DNA of 64,000 nucleotides from Nocardia acidivorans NBRC 108247 (GCF_001625085.1 NZ_BDAW01000026.1:1-64000), one strand, 5' to 3'; positions 8,974 to 18,140 are shown, counted from the stretch's first letter. Notes: generated by a model from the sequence alone, not told the origin. Numbers and translations: made by a program.

Positions 8974-9980
8974 CACGGCAGCGGCTCGGTTTGTTCACTC
9001 GGCTGGTGCGCTCCGATGAGTCCGAGGATTCGGCCACCGTCTACCGGCACGCGCTGGAGCAGTTCGATCTGGCCGAGCGGCTCGGATATGACGCGGCCTG
9101 GGTGGCGCAGCATCACCTGGATCCGGCGGAGGGCGGGCTGCCGTCGCCTTTCGTGTTTCTGGCGCACGCGGCCGCGCGGAATCCGCGGCTGCGCCTCGGC
9201 ACCGCGATTGTCACGCTAGCCCTGGAGGATCCGATCCGGGTCGCCGAGGATGCGGCGGTGCTCGATGTGCTCAGCGGCGGGCGGCTCGAAATCGGTGTCG
9301 GCGCGGGCGGTTCCAAGCACGCGTTCGAACTCTTCGACCTCGCCGGCACCGATCGGCAACAGGTGTACGCCGAGAAGCTGGCCGTGCTGACGGCGGCGCT
9401 GGGCGGTGCGCCGCTGGTGGGCGAGCGCGGGTTGAATCCACCGGCGGCCACGCTGCGGAATCGATTGTGGCAGGCCACCTTCTCCGCCGCGGGCGCGCAT
9501 CGCGCGGGACTGGCCGGGGATGGACTGCTGCTGTCCAAGGCCCAGCCGCGCGATCCGGCGACGGCCGATGCCACGCTTTGGGAGATCCAGGAGCCGCTGG
9601 TCGCGGCGTATCTGGCCGCGCTCCCCGAGGGCGCCGCGCCTCGAATCGGTGCTTCCCGAGGCGTTTTCGTCGCCGACGACCATGACACCGCCTGGCGGCT
9701 CGCCGAGCGCGGTGCGGCCCGCTTCCTGGAGCAATTGCGCCGCAACGGCGGTCCCGAGGTCGGCGGCACCGTCGAAGAGGCGCTGCGGGACTCCTTCATC
9801 GGCACCCCCGGCGAGGTGGTCGCGAAACTCTCGGCCGACACCGCATTGCGGCGGTCCACCGATTTCATCGTGCAGGTGCATCCGGTCGATCCCGGCCACG
9901 AGGCGACCCTGCGCTCCATCGAACTCATTGCCACCAAGGTTGCGCCGCAACTGGGTTGGCGGGAAGGAATGAAGCAGTGA
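8970..9980 (+). CDS. Luciferase-like FMN-dependent monooxygenase (KPN_01858-type)
   Basis: 336 residues; ATG 8970 with GGAGG at 8961-8965. LLM-class features include the N-terminal LGLFTRL strand, ERLGYDAAWVAQHHL, RLRLGTAIVTLALEDPIRVAEDAAVLDVLSGGRLEIGVGAGGS (the usual flavin/TIM-barrel stretch) and FIGTPGEVVAKL near the end. With the two downstream CMD/AhpD-fold genes it matches a recurrent three-gene set that I recall as KPN_01858/Avi_7170/Avi_7169. Such enzymes oxidise small organic substrates with FMNH2 and O2; the substrate is unknown here. It may act on what the upstream ABC importer brings in. Confidence 0.8.
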   Translation: MTRQRLGLFTRLVRSDESEDSATVYRHALEQFDLAERLGYDAAWVAQHHLDPAEGGLPSPFVFLAHAAARNPRLRLGTAIVTLALEDPIRVAEDAAVLDVLSGGRLEIGVGAGGSKHAFELFDLAGTDRQQVYAEKLAVLTAALGGAPLVGERGLNPPAATLRNRLWQATFSAAGAHRAGLAGDGLLLSKAQPRDPATADATLWEIQEPLVAAYLAALPEGAAPRIGASRGVFVADDHDTAWRLAERGAARFLEQLRRNGGPEVGGTVEEALRDSFIGTPGEVVAKLSADTALRRSTDFIVQVHPVDPGHEATLRSIELIATKVAPQLGWREGMKQ

Positions 9981-10468
9981 CCGAGGCTCTACCGGCGGGG
10001 GGCGTCGCGACGCCGACCGCGACATTCGATGTGATCGACGAGGTGCTGGGCGCGCACGCGGAGCTGGTGCGCGGAATTCGGCGGCAGCGGCCCGAGGTCG
10101 TGCTGCACTCGCAGGAGGTGTACGCGGCCCTGCTCGACGGTCCGGCCACCGCCTCGGTGGGCCGCGAGCGGCTGATCGCGGCGGCCGTCGCCGTGGCCGA
10201 ACTCGCCGGTGCGCCGACTTTGGCCGCGCACTATGCCGGACTGGGAACCATTCCGGCACAGGGGGATCCGGTGCTGGCGGCGATTCTGCGGCATGCGGCG
10301 CTGGTGAGCACCGCGCCCGCGACCGCCACCCGCGCCGATATCGACGCGCTGTCCGCCGCCGGGCTCTCCGAACGGGACATCGTGACGGTGGCGCAGCTCA
10401 TCGGCTTCGTCCATTTCCAGGTCCGGCTGCTGGCCGGTCTCTCCCTGACCGGAGCGGAACATGAGTGA
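9977..10468 (+). CDS. CMD-domain protein, Avi_7170-like
   Basis: 163 residues from GTG 9977, which overlaps the monooxygenase stop (GTGA) and has GGAAGGAA at 9961-9968. An in-frame ATG at 9956 is possible but less well placed. Helical, Ala-rich sequence of the carboxymuconolactone decarboxylase/AhpD fold without the CxxC pair, so it is probably non-redox or a partner of the next protein. Family assignment relies mainly on gene context (LLM - CMD - AhpD-like) and the pattern DIVTVAQLIGFVHFQVRLLAGL. Confidence 0.7.
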   Translation: MTEALPAGGVATPTATFDVIDEVLGAHAELVRGIRRQRPEVVLHSQEVYAALLDGPATASVGRERLIAAAVAVAELAGAPTLAAHYAGLGTIPAQGDPVLAAILRHAALVSTAPATATRADIDALSAAGLSERDIVTVAQLIGFVHFQVRLLAGLSLTGAEHE

Positions 10469-11093
10469 GGACACCACGACGGCGCCGCGGGTGAGCGAGG
10501 TTCGCAGTGTCGAACCGGACCGTCGCCCAGCGGGTTTCACCCAGGAGCAGCTGGATTGGGTGCCGTGGGTCGAGCCCATCCTGCTCGCCGAGGCGGATGC
10601 GACGCAGGCTCCGCTGCTGGCGGGGGATCGCGGTATCGGACCGTACTTCCGGGTGCTCGCCCGCAATGCCGAGGTACTCGCCCATCGCAGCGGCAATGAC
10701 CGCGAGATCTTCTACGGGCAGGGCGGATTGTCCCGCGCCGAAAGGGAACTCGCCGCCACGGTGACCTCCCGCCACAATGGCTGCGAATACTGCGCCTCGG
10801 TGCATTCCCGGTTCACCTCGGCGCTGTCCAAGCGCGAAGCCGATGTGCAGCGGTTGCTGGACGAGGGCAATGGCGTGCGGATCGATGAAAGATGGGATGC
10901 CGTCATCGATTTCGTGGACGCGCTGGCCGCGAATCCGCCGCGCGCGCTGCCCGCGCATATCGATCGGCTCCGCGAGCATGGTTTCAGCGATCTCGAGATC
11001 GGCGATCTGGTGTTGTCCACGGCCTCGTTCTCCTGGGCCAATCGGCTTATGCTGACCCTCGGTGAGCCGGAGGTTCCCGCTGGTCGAGGGTGA
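10461..11093 (+). CDS. Alkylhydroperoxidase-domain protein, Avi_7169-like
   Basis: 210 residues; overlaps the preceding gene by 8 nt. The AhpD motif NGCEYCASVH gives Cys108, Cys111 and His115, preceded by LSRAERELAATVTSR, the canonical proton-relay/disulfide site. It could reduce peroxides formed by the upstream flavin monooxygenase or act on its product. Last gene of the 4.0-11.1 kb operon. Confidence 0.8.
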   Translation: MSEDTTTAPRVSEVRSVEPDRRPAGFTQEQLDWVPWVEPILLAEADATQAPLLAGDRGIGPYFRVLARNAEVLAHRSGNDREIFYGQGGLSRAERELAATVTSRHNGCEYCASVHSRFTSALSKREADVQRLLDEGNGVRIDERWDAVIDFVDALAANPPRALPAHIDRLREHGFSDLEIGDLVLSTASFSWANRLMLTLGEPEVPAGRG

Positions 11094-11225
11094 TCTAGGG
11101 TCCTATCGAAAAAATTCTAGATTTTTCCTTGAAAAGCTTCCGGAGGCGGGGTGCGGCTCGGTATGTTCCCGATGGCAAACAGTCAGTGACAGCACTGACC
11201 CTGTTCATCGATCGGAGCACCACCC

Positions 11226-11309
11226 ATGACCGGCATCATCTCTGACGTTCTCGTGCAGACCATCCTGAAGCTCATCGCGACCGGCTCGGCGAGCGGTTCC
11301 GCCAAGTAG
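11226..11309 (+). CDS. 27-residue hydrophobic/amphipathic peptide
   Basis: ATG 11226 with GGAG about 9 nt upstream, 27 codons, TAG. The peptide begins MTGIISDVLVQTILKLIATG and ends with a Ser/Gly/Ala tail and Lys. Third codon positions are mostly G/C, as in coding DNA here. The first 20 residues would form one amphipathic helix with no signal-peptidase site. It is followed 52 nt later by a strong hairpin, so it may be a stand-alone short transcript. Function unknown; membrane-active peptide, leader or small regulator are all open. Confidence 0.5.
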   Translation: MTGIISDVLVQTILKLIATGSASGSAK

Positions 11310-11360
11310 TCACGCGAGTGCCACCTTTCGGCTACTGCGCGGAAGTCGAGAAGGCGAGTG

Positions 11361-11395
11361 AGGGCCCGACCCCGGACGAGGGGATCGGGCCCTTC
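11361..11395 (+). terminator. Hairpin terminator, copy 1
   Basis: AGGGCCCGA-CCCC pairs with GGGGATCGGGCCCTT with a single bulge; the loop is about 6 nt. No long T tract, as is usual in high-GC actinobacteria. Ends the small-peptide unit. Confidence 0.7.
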
Positions 11396-11711
11396 GCCAT
11401 GTTCGGGGTGGGTGAGGCGTCCGCGACGGTGATGCGCTGGGTGTTCGCCGGGCCGGAAAAGTCCTCGAAATAAATCCTAAAAATCTCCTGCAAAAGTATT
11501 CCGTCCAGTTCGCCCGCTCTGTATCGTGTTGAACGGCAAACGATCAGTGACTTCCGGGCCAATGCGGCATCGGAATGCGATTCTCCCCCCGGATTCGCGT
11601 TCCGAACCCGGGGCGGTTCCCCTGCCTATATCCGCCGCTCCCAGGTGCGCCGTGGCGGTCCGAAGCACTGAGCCAACTTTCGGCTATCGCGCGGGATACC
11701 GAAGGTGCAAA

Positions 11712-11750
11712 CGAAGGGCCCGATCCATGACGAGGGGATCGGGCCCTTCG
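11712..11750 (+). terminator. Hairpin terminator, copy 2
   Basis: A perfect 15-bp stem (CGAAGGGCCCGATCC with GGATCGGGCCCTTCG) and a 9-nt loop, ending 15 nt before the TetR start codon. It would insulate or attenuate the TetR gene. Confidence 0.7.
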
Positions 11751-11765
11751 GTATTGTCTGGCGCA

Positions 11766-12398
11766 ATGTCTCAGGAAACGAACGCGGGAAGAATGTACGC
11801 CGGGCAGCCCGTAGAAGACCGGCAACGGCAGCGTCGTGCACGTTTTCTGGAGTCCGGGCTGACGGTATTCGCGCGAGACGGATACGCGAACAGCTCCGTC
11901 GGCGCCATCTGCAAGGACGCCGGACTCTCCTCGCGGCAGTTCTACGAGGAGTTCACCGGGCGCGAATCGCTATTGCTCGAGCTCTACGAGCAGATCGACC
12001 GCGAATCGCGGGAAGCCGTGGCGGCCACCATCGCCGATCACTCCGACGCCAATGCCATCGACATCATCGACGCCGCCGTACGCGCCTATATCGAGTCGAT
12101 CGGGCGAGATCCGCGCAAGGCCCGGGTCGCGCTCGTCGAGGTCGTCGGCGCGGGGCCGAAGGTGGAGAAGTTCCGCCTGGAACTGCGCCGCGCCTGGGGC
12201 GCGCTGCTGGCCGGGGCCGCGGAGGATGCCGCGCTACACGGCGAAATCCCGCCCGGCGACTACGAAATGCGCGTGCTCGCCATTATCGGCGCGGTGAACT
12301 ACGTGGTGGACGCGTGGAGCGGCTCCGAACCCCGGCAGCCCCTCGACGAGGTCATCAGCGTGCTCCGCCGCGTCATCATGGGCGCCGTCAGCGCCTGA
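11766..12398 (+). CDS. TetR/AcrR family transcriptional regulator
   Basis: 210 residues from ATG 11766; ATG 11793, nine codons on, has a better GGGAAG site and may be the real start. The frame is open further upstream through the hairpin, but that extension is not protein-like. N-terminal TetR helix-turn-helix: RARFLESGLTVFARDGYANSSVGAICKDAGLSSRQFYEEF, about residues 24-63. Ligand-binding C-terminal domain of ordinary length. The neighbouring operon ends at 11093 and the next hydrolase gene starts at 12590; either could be a target. Confidence 0.85.
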   Translation: MSQETNAGRMYAGQPVEDRQRQRRARFLESGLTVFARDGYANSSVGAICKDAGLSSRQFYEEFTGRESLLLELYEQIDRESREAVAATIADHSDANAIDIIDAAVRAYIESIGRDPRKARVALVEVVGAGPKVEKFRLELRRAWGALLAGAAEDAALHGEIPPGDYEMRVLAIIGAVNYVVDAWSGSEPRQPLDEVISVLRRVIMGAVSA

Positions 12399-12589
12399 CC
12401 GTCCGAACCGCCCTCGGCCACAACGGCTTCACCATGCCGTTCGACGCCCGGGGGCGGTCTTCGTCGTGCTCTCGCACGTCGCCGGTGCGCCGTAGCGCTC
12501 CAATAGCGCGTCCGCCGATCCGAACCCGGCTGCGCGCCGCACAGGGCGGCTGCGGGTACACGGGAGGGGTAGACGGTAGCCTGCGGTCC

Positions 12590-13453
12590 GTGGAGACAGT
12601 GCCGATCCAGATGCCGGACGGGACGACCGTCACCGTGCGGCTGATTCCGGCGAAAGGCCCGCACCGGCATCCGATTACACCCGATACGCCACGACCGGTG
12701 GTGGTGATCGCGCCCGGGCTCGGGGTGCCGGGGGAGTACTACTCGCTCTTCGGAATCCCGCTCGCCGCACGCGGGTTCGATGTGGCGCTGCTGGAGATGC
12801 GCGGCAACGGCGACAGTCGCGCGGCGAATCGGGCCGCGCCCGGCGGGTACGGTTATCAGGAATTGGTGTCGGTGGATTTCCCGGCCATGTTCCAGGTTGT
12901 GCGCGAACGGTTTCCGGACAGCACGCCGTATCTGCTCGGGCACAGTATGGGCGGACAGCTGGGCATGCTCTACGCCTCGCGGATTCGGGGCCGCCTCGGC
13001 GGGCTCATTCTGGTCGCCTCCGGGACCCCCTATCACCGGGGCTATCGCGGACTCGCGGGAACCGGATTCCTGCTCGGCAGCGCGGCGATCTCGGTGACCG
13101 CCAACCTCGCCGGGCGCTGGGCGGGCGACACCGTCATCGCGGGCAGCTTCGGCCGCCAATCCCGGCTGCTCATCGAGGATTGGGCGCGGGTGGCCCGCAC
13201 CGGCCGCTTCGCGCCCGCCGGTGCGGATATCGATTACGAGGAGCGCATCGCCCGGCTCAAACTGCCGGTGCTGTCCATCACCATGGCCGGTGACGACCTC
13301 ACCCCGCCCGGATCGGCGAAGCATCTGCTCGAGAAGCTGCCCAATGCGGAGATCACCACCTGGCACAATCCGGTGCCGCACGGGCACAACGGCTGGATCA
13401 GTGATCCCGCCAACACCCTCGATCAGGTCGAGAAGTGGTTGCGGGACCACTGA
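12590..13453 (+). CDS. Alpha/beta hydrolase
   Basis: 287 residues from GTG 12590 (GGGAGGGG about 20 nt upstream; ATG 12611 is an alternative). Nucleophile elbow GHSMGG with Ser119, oxyanion region APGLGVPG near residue 41, Asp in MAGDDLTPP and His in PHGHNGW complete the triad order. No signal peptide. The YheT/serine aminopeptidase-like pattern suggests a cytoplasmic esterase or lipase of unknown substrate. The frame extends upstream without a stop, but that region lies over the TetR gene in another frame. Confidence 0.8.
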   Translation: METVPIQMPDGTTVTVRLIPAKGPHRHPITPDTPRPVVVIAPGLGVPGEYYSLFGIPLAARGFDVALLEMRGNGDSRAANRAAPGGYGYQELVSVDFPAMFQVVRERFPDSTPYLLGHSMGGQLGMLYASRIRGRLGGLILVASGTPYHRGYRGLAGTGFLLGSAAISVTANLAGRWAGDTVIAGSFGRQSRLLIEDWARVARTGRFAPAGADIDYEERIARLKLPVLSITMAGDDLTPPGSAKHLLEKLPNAEITTWHNPVPHGHNGWISDPANTLDQVEKWLRDH

Positions 13454-13483
13454 TTCGGCGCGTTCGGTGCCGGGCGGAACGCC

Positions 13484-15541
13484 TCAGAGGTCCTTCTCGA
13501 TCAAGGTGCGGGTGAAGAACTCGTAAATGAGCGCGGCCTGGAAGGCGGACTGCTTATTGTCCGCGGCACCGCCGTGCCCGCCCTCGATATTCTCGTGGTA
13601 CCAGATCGGGTGGCCCTGGGATTCCAAGAGCGCGGCCATCTTTCGCGCATGACCCGGGTGCACGCGATCATCGCGGGTGGAGGTGGTGAGCAGGATCGGC
13701 GGGTACTTACCCTGTGGATCGGTGTTCTGATACGGCGAGTACTTCGAGATGTACTCCCACTCCTGCGGCTTATCCGGATCGCCGTATTCGGCCACCCAGG
13801 AGGCCCCGGCCAGCAGCAGGTGATAGCGCTTCATATCCAGCAGCGGCACCTGGCAGACAATGGCCCCGAACAGCTCCGGATAGCGGGTGAGCATGACGCC
13901 CATGAGCAGCCCGCCATTGCTGCCGCCGACCGCGCCGAGCTGATCGTGGGTGGTGATACCGCGCGCCACCAGATCGCGGGCGATCGAGGAGAAATCCTCG
14001 TACACCTTGTGCCGGTTGGCCTTCTGCACGGAGGTGTGCCACTCCGGACCGTATTCCCCGCCACCGCGGATATTGGTCATCACCCAGGTGCCGCCGCGCT
14101 CCAGCCAGCCCATACCGGCCGCACCGCTGTAGGCGGGGGTGCGCGACACCTCGAAACCGCCGTAGCCGGACATGACCGTCGGGCCGGGGGTACCCAGCCG
14201 ATCCCGGTGCCGCAGTACGAAATACGGGATCATGGTGCCGTCATCGGAGCGGGCGAAAAATTGTTCGGTCTGCACGCCGGCGGCGTCGAAGAATTCGGGT
14301 TCGCGCTTGAGCACCTCGGTGGGGCCGCCGACCGAACTCGACAGCAGGGTGGTCGGGCTGGTGAAACCGCTTGTGGAGAGCATGAATTCGTCACCGCCCT
14401 CCAGCGGGTCGAGATTCATGACGCTGGTGGTGGCCATGGGCGGGGCATCGGCGAGCGCCTCGCGGGTCCAGCCGTCCGGCCCCGGGGTGAGTACGTGCAG
14501 TTTGGTCTGCACATCCTGGAGCGTGATGAGCAGCAGATGGTTCTCGGTCCAGCCGTAGCCGTGCAGCGCGGTATGCGCGTCGGGGGTGAAGATCACCTCG
14601 AAATCGCGTGCGCCGGAGAGGAAGCGCTCGAAATCGATGGCGAGCAGCGCACCCGGGGGATGGGTGCGGCCATCGATCTCCCACGGCGATTTGAGCTGGA
14701 TCAGCAGCCAGTCCTTGAACCAGGATTCCGACGCGTCGGTGGGCACATCGAGATGCCGCAGCGTGCCGTCCGATTCCAGGAGGTAGACCTCCTCATTGAA
14801 GAAATCCGTGGCGCGGCCGACGAAATGCCTTTCGTAGCCGGGGGTTCGGTCATACCCGGCCGAGACGGCCACATCGGTGACCTGCCCTTCGAAAACGGTT
14901 TCGGCCGCGGCGAGCTGCGTTCCGCGCCGCCAGCGCTTGGCGATGCGCGGATAACCGGAATCGGTCAGTGAGTCCGGACCGAAATCCGTGCCCACGTACA
15001 CGGTGTCGATATCGATCCAGCGAATCTCCGACTTGGCCTCCGGCAGCAGGAAGCCGCCGTTCTCGGGTTCGATGAAAACCTTTGCCTCGATATCGAATTC
15101 GCGCACCACCTTGGCGTCCGCGCCACCGCGCGAGAGGCTGATCAGCGCCCGCTGCTGTTCGGGCCGCAGCACCGCGGCCCCGCCCCACACCCAGTTCTCA
15201 CCCTCGGCCTCGGCGAGCGCGTCCAGATCGATGAGCACCTCCCATTCCGGCTCATCCTTGGTGTACTCCGCGAAACTGGTGCGCCGCCACAGCCCCTTGG
15301 GATGTTCCCCGTCGCGCCAGTAGTTGTAGAGCCACCGTCCGCGCCGCCCCGGATAGGCGATGCGGGTATCGGTGTCGAGCATGTCCAGAATCCGGGATTC
15401 GAGCCCGCTGAAGCGCTCCGACGCGGCGAACCGCTCCAGCACCACCTCGTTATGCGCCCGCGCCCAATCCAGCGCCCGCTCACTGGTGACCTCTTCCAGC
15501 CACAGATACGGATCCGTCACGTCGTCGCCCACACCGGTCAT
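13484..15541 (-). CDS. Prolyl oligopeptidase family protein (peptidase S9A)
   Basis: 685 residues from ATG 15541; an in-frame extension to 15718 overlaps the divergent dipeptidase gene and is rejected. N-terminal DPYLWLEEVTSERALDWARAHN is the usual S9A start, followed by a seven-blade propeller region (to about residue 430). The C-terminal hydrolase domain has GGSNGG (Ser541), TRDDRVHP (Asp624/625) and GGHGG (His656). Cleaves short proline-containing peptides in the cytoplasm. Adjacent, divergent to the M19 dipeptidase, so the pair may serve peptide turnover. Confidence 0.9.
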   Translation of the reverse strand: MTGVGDDVTDPYLWLEEVTSERALDWARAHNEVVLERFAASERFSGLESRILDMLDTDTRIAYPGRRGRWLYNYWRDGEHPKGLWRRTSFAEYTKDEPEWEVLIDLDALAEAEGENWVWGGAAVLRPEQQRALISLSRGGADAKVVREFDIEAKVFIEPENGGFLLPEAKSEIRWIDIDTVYVGTDFGPDSLTDSGYPRIAKRWRRGTQLAAAETVFEGQVTDVAVSAGYDRTPGYERHFVGRATDFFNEEVYLLESDGTLRHLDVPTDASESWFKDWLLIQLKSPWEIDGRTHPPGALLAIDFERFLSGARDFEVIFTPDAHTALHGYGWTENHLLLITLQDVQTKLHVLTPGPDGWTREALADAPPMATTSVMNLDPLEGGDEFMLSTSGFTSPTTLLSSSVGGPTEVLKREPEFFDAAGVQTEQFFARSDDGTMIPYFVLRHRDRLGTPGPTVMSGYGGFEVSRTPAYSGAAGMGWLERGGTWVMTNIRGGGEYGPEWHTSVQKANRHKVYEDFSSIARDLVARGITTHDQLGAVGGSNGGLLMGVMLTRYPELFGAIVCQVPLLDMKRYHLLLAGASWVAEYGDPDKPQEWEYISKYSPYQNTDPQGKYPPILLTTSTRDDRVHPGHARKMAALLESQGHPIWYHENIEGGHGGAADNKQSAFQAALIYEFFTRTLIEKDL

Positions 15542-15623
15542 GCCTACATTGTCGCCGAGGCTCCGCCCGCGCGGCGGCCGGTAGTGTTGCTGTTTCGCTG
15601 CCGCACCGTGAGGAGGTCTCCGA

Positions 15624-16595
15624 TTGCTGTGGGAACAGCACTGCTGCCTGCCATTGCTGCCCTCGGCCGATATCGCGGAGTTGGCGCGGTATCCACTCGG
15701 GTCGTATCTGTCGGTCAATGTGGGGTATGCGCCGCAGTCGACTCGCGATTCGGTGCGGTTGATCGATCAGTTCCGGCGGGATGCGCTGGCGGATGGGCGA
15801 TTTCGGCTGGTGGAGACGATCGCCGATGCGGTCGATCCGGATCCGGAGACCATCGCGCTGGCCTTCGATCTGGAGGATTCCGGGCCGCTCGGCGGTGAGC
15901 TGGACACCGTGCGGATGTTCTACGACCTGGGCGTGCGGTCGTTGCTGCCCAGCTATAACTACGCGAATGCGGCGGGCTGCGGATGCCTGGATTCGGTGGA
16001 CACCGGTCTGACCGGGTACGGCCGCGATCTGATTCGCATGCTCAATGAGGTCGGTGTCTTCGCCGACGGCTCGCACTGTTCGGTGCGCACCGGACTGGAC
16101 ATCGCCGAGATCACCTCGGTGCCGATGATCTACAGCCATTCGAATTTCGCCGCGGTGTGGGCACATCCGCGCAATATCACCGATGATCAGGCGCGCGCGT
16201 GCGCCGCCACCGGCGGGGTCATCGGCATCAATGGCGTCGGAATCTTCCTGGGCCGCAACGAGCCCGGTGCGCGCGCCGAGCGGATCGAGGCCATGGCCGA
16301 TCACATCGCCTACGGCGCGGGGCTGGTCGGTATCGAGCACATCGGCTTCAGCTCCGATTTCTCCTTCGACGGTGATGATTTCAATGCGGAGGTCGCCCGC
16401 AATCCGGACATCTTCTCCGCGGAGTTCACCCGCTGGGGTCCGCTGCAATGGACGCCGCCGGAGGATCTGCTCGGCGAATCCGAGGTCCCCGGGCTGGACG
16501 AAGTCCTCGCGAGGCGCGGCTTCTCCGCCGCCGATCGGGCCGCGGTCTTCCACGGCAATTTCGCGCGCGTCGCCCGCCAGGTCTGGCGGCACTAG
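15624..16595 (+). CDS. Membrane dipeptidase-type metallopeptidase (M19)
   Basis: 323 residues. TTG 15624 is chosen because GAGGAGG at 15609-15615 is ideally spaced. N-terminal LWEQHCCLPL corresponds to the D/E-x-H zinc motif, although the usual second metal His (HxH or HxD) reads H-C-C here. AFDLEDSGPL supplies the bridging acidic residue. YSHSNFAAVWAHPRNITDDQ contains the His of the second half, and GIEHIGFSSDFSF the late Asp. It fits renal dipeptidase-like M19 enzymes that hydrolyse dipeptides or D-amino acid-containing substrates. Confidence 0.8.
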   Translation: MLWEQHCCLPLLPSADIAELARYPLGSYLSVNVGYAPQSTRDSVRLIDQFRRDALADGRFRLVETIADAVDPDPETIALAFDLEDSGPLGGELDTVRMFYDLGVRSLLPSYNYANAAGCGCLDSVDTGLTGYGRDLIRMLNEVGVFADGSHCSVRTGLDIAEITSVPMIYSHSNFAAVWAHPRNITDDQARACAATGGVIGINGVGIFLGRNEPGARAERIEAMADHIAYGAGLVGIEHIGFSSDFSFDGDDFNAEVARNPDIFSAEFTRWGPLQWTPPEDLLGESEVPGLDEVLARRGFSAADRAAVFHGNFARVARQVWRH

Positions 16596-16668
16596 CCTCT
16601 GATCAGCCGCTTCGAAACCGGGCAGGCTGGATGAGTGCGACCGGCGCGGCGGGGTTAGGCTCGCAGGC

Positions 16669-18072
16669 GTGACTTCCCACTACGATGTCGTCGTTCTCGG
16701 CGCTGGTCCCGGCGGTTACGTCGCCGCGATCCGTGCCGCTCAACTCGGCCTGCGAACAGCGATCGTCGAGCAGAAATACTGGGGTGGCGTGTGCCTGAAC
16801 GTGGGCTGCATTCCTTCCAAGGCACTGCTCCGGAACGCGGAGCTGGCCCATATTTTCCACAAAGAGGCCAAGACCTTCGGTATTTCCGGTGAGGTGAGCT
16901 TCGACTTCGGCGCTGCGTTCGACCGCAGCCGCAAGGTGGCGGACGGCCGCGTCAAGGGCGTCCACTTCCTGATGAAGAAGAACAAGATCGACGAGTTCGA
17001 CGGCACCGGTACGTTCACCGATGCCAAGACGATCTCGGTCGCGCTGACCAAGGGCGGCACCGAGACCATCACGTTCGACAATGTCATCATCGCCACCGGC
17101 ACCGTCACCAAGCTGCTGCCGGGCACCTCGCTGTCCGCGAATGTGGTGACCTACGAGGAGCAGATCCTCACCCGCGATCTGCCGGGTTCGATCCTGGTGG
17201 TCGGCGCGGGCGCGATCGGCATGGAGTTCGCCTACGTTCTGAAGAACTACGGCGTGGATGTGCGGATCGTCGAATTCCTGGACCGCGCACTGCCGAACGA
17301 GGACGCCGACGTCTCCAAGGAGATCACCAAGGCGTACAAGAAGCTCGGCATCACCATCACCACCGGTGCGGCCGTGCAGTCCATCGACGACGACGGCTCC
17401 AAGGTGACCGTCGCCATCAAGGACAACAAGTCCGGCAATATCGAGACCGTCACCGTCGACAAGGTGCTGCAGGCCGTCGGCTTCGCACCGCGCATCGAGG
17501 GCTACGGCCTGGAGAACACCGGCGTGCAGCTGACCGATCGCGGCGCCATCGCCATCGACAATCAGATGCGCACCAACGTGCCCGGTATCTACGCCATCGG
17601 CGATGTCACCGCCAAGCTGCAGCTCGCGCATGTCGCCGAGGCGCAGGGCGTGGTGGCCGCGGAGACCATCGCGGGCGCGGAGACGCTGCCCATCGACGAC
17701 TACCGCATGATGCCGCGCGCCACCTTCTGCCAGCCGCAGGTTGCCAGCTTCGGTCTCACCGAGCAGCAGGCCCGCGACGAGGGCTATGACGTGAAGGTCG
17801 CCACCTTCCCGTTCACCGCCAACGGCAAGGCGCACGGTCTGGGTGATCCGAACGGTTTCGTGAAGCTCATCTCCGACGCCAAGTACGGCGAGCTCATCGG
17901 CGGCCATCTGATCGGCCCCGACGTCTCCGAACTGCTGCCCGAGCTGACCCTGGCCCAGAAGTGGGATCTCACGGTCAATGAGCTGGCCCGCAATGTGCAC
18001 ACCCATCCGACGCTGAGCGAAGCGCTCCAGGAGGCCATCCACGGCCTTGCCGGGCACATGATCAACTTCTGA
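16669..18072 (+). CDS. lpdA: Dihydrolipoyl dehydrogenase
   Basis: 467 residues from GTG 16669. FAD-binding [10 protein letters not shown] at the N-terminus, the redox disulfide motif [13 protein letters not shown] (Cys42/Cys47), the NAD-binding [15 protein letters not shown], and the C-terminal His446-Pro-Thr-Leu-Ser-Glu451 active site of the partner subunit. E3 component of pyruvate/2-oxoglutarate dehydrogenase complexes. In M. tuberculosis the counterpart (lpdC) lies a few genes from ramB and icl1, and the same set occurs in this window. A strong terminator follows. Confidence 0.95.
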   Translation: MTSHYDVVVLGAGPGGYVAAIRAAQLGLRTAIVEQKYWGGVCLNVGCIPSKALLRNAELAHIFHKEAKTFGISGEVSFDFGAAFDRSRKVADGRVKGVHFLMKKNKIDEFDGTGTFTDAKTISVALTKGGTETITFDNVIIATGTVTKLLPGTSLSANVVTYEEQILTRDLPGSILVVGAGAIGMEFAYVLKNYGVDVRIVEFLDRALPNEDADVSKEITKAYKKLGITITTGAAVQSIDDDGSKVTVAIKDNKSGNIETVTVDKVLQAVGFAPRIEGYGLENTGVQLTDRGAIAIDNQMRTNVPGIYAIGDVTAKLQLAHVAEAQGVVAAETIAGAETLPIDDYRMMPRATFCQPQVASFGLTEQQARDEGYDVKVATFPFTANGKAHGLGDPNGFVKLISDAKYGELIGGHLIGPDVSELLPELTLAQKWDLTVNELARNVHTHPTLSEALQEAIHGLAGHMINF

Positions 18073-18099
18073 TCGGTTCGCCTGCGGGACAAATCAATT

Positions 18100-18140
18100 C
18101 GGCCCGGTACCAGCGAAAGTCGCTGATACCGGGCCGTTTT
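18100..18140 (+). terminator. Rho-independent terminator after lpdA
   Basis: CGGCCCGGTAC-CAGCG, loop AAAGT, CGCTG-ATACCGGGCCG, then TTTT. About 16 paired bases with one mismatch region, and one of few hairpins here with a T run. Confidence 0.85.

Larger units (their letters stand above)
11150..11752 (+). repeat. Two diverged tandem copies of a promoter-to-terminator unit
   Basis: Copy 1 (about 11150-11400) and copy 2 (about 11500-11752) share three ordered blocks: GGCAAAC followed by TCAGTGAC (near 11173 and 11534), CTTTCGGCTA.CGCGCGG (near 11327 and 11679), and a GGGCCCGA...GGGGATCGGGCCCTT hairpin (11361-11395 and 11712-11750). Sequence between the blocks has diverged. Copy 1 carries the 27-residue peptide gene; copy 2 has no recognisable counterpart. 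The arrangement looks like a duplicated short transcription unit upstream of the TetR gene. Confidence 0.65.

Noticed and set aside
11526-11765. 80-residue N-terminal extension of the TetR regulator
   Set aside because: It would be encoded by the duplicated unit and the perfect terminator stem; the protein part looks random.
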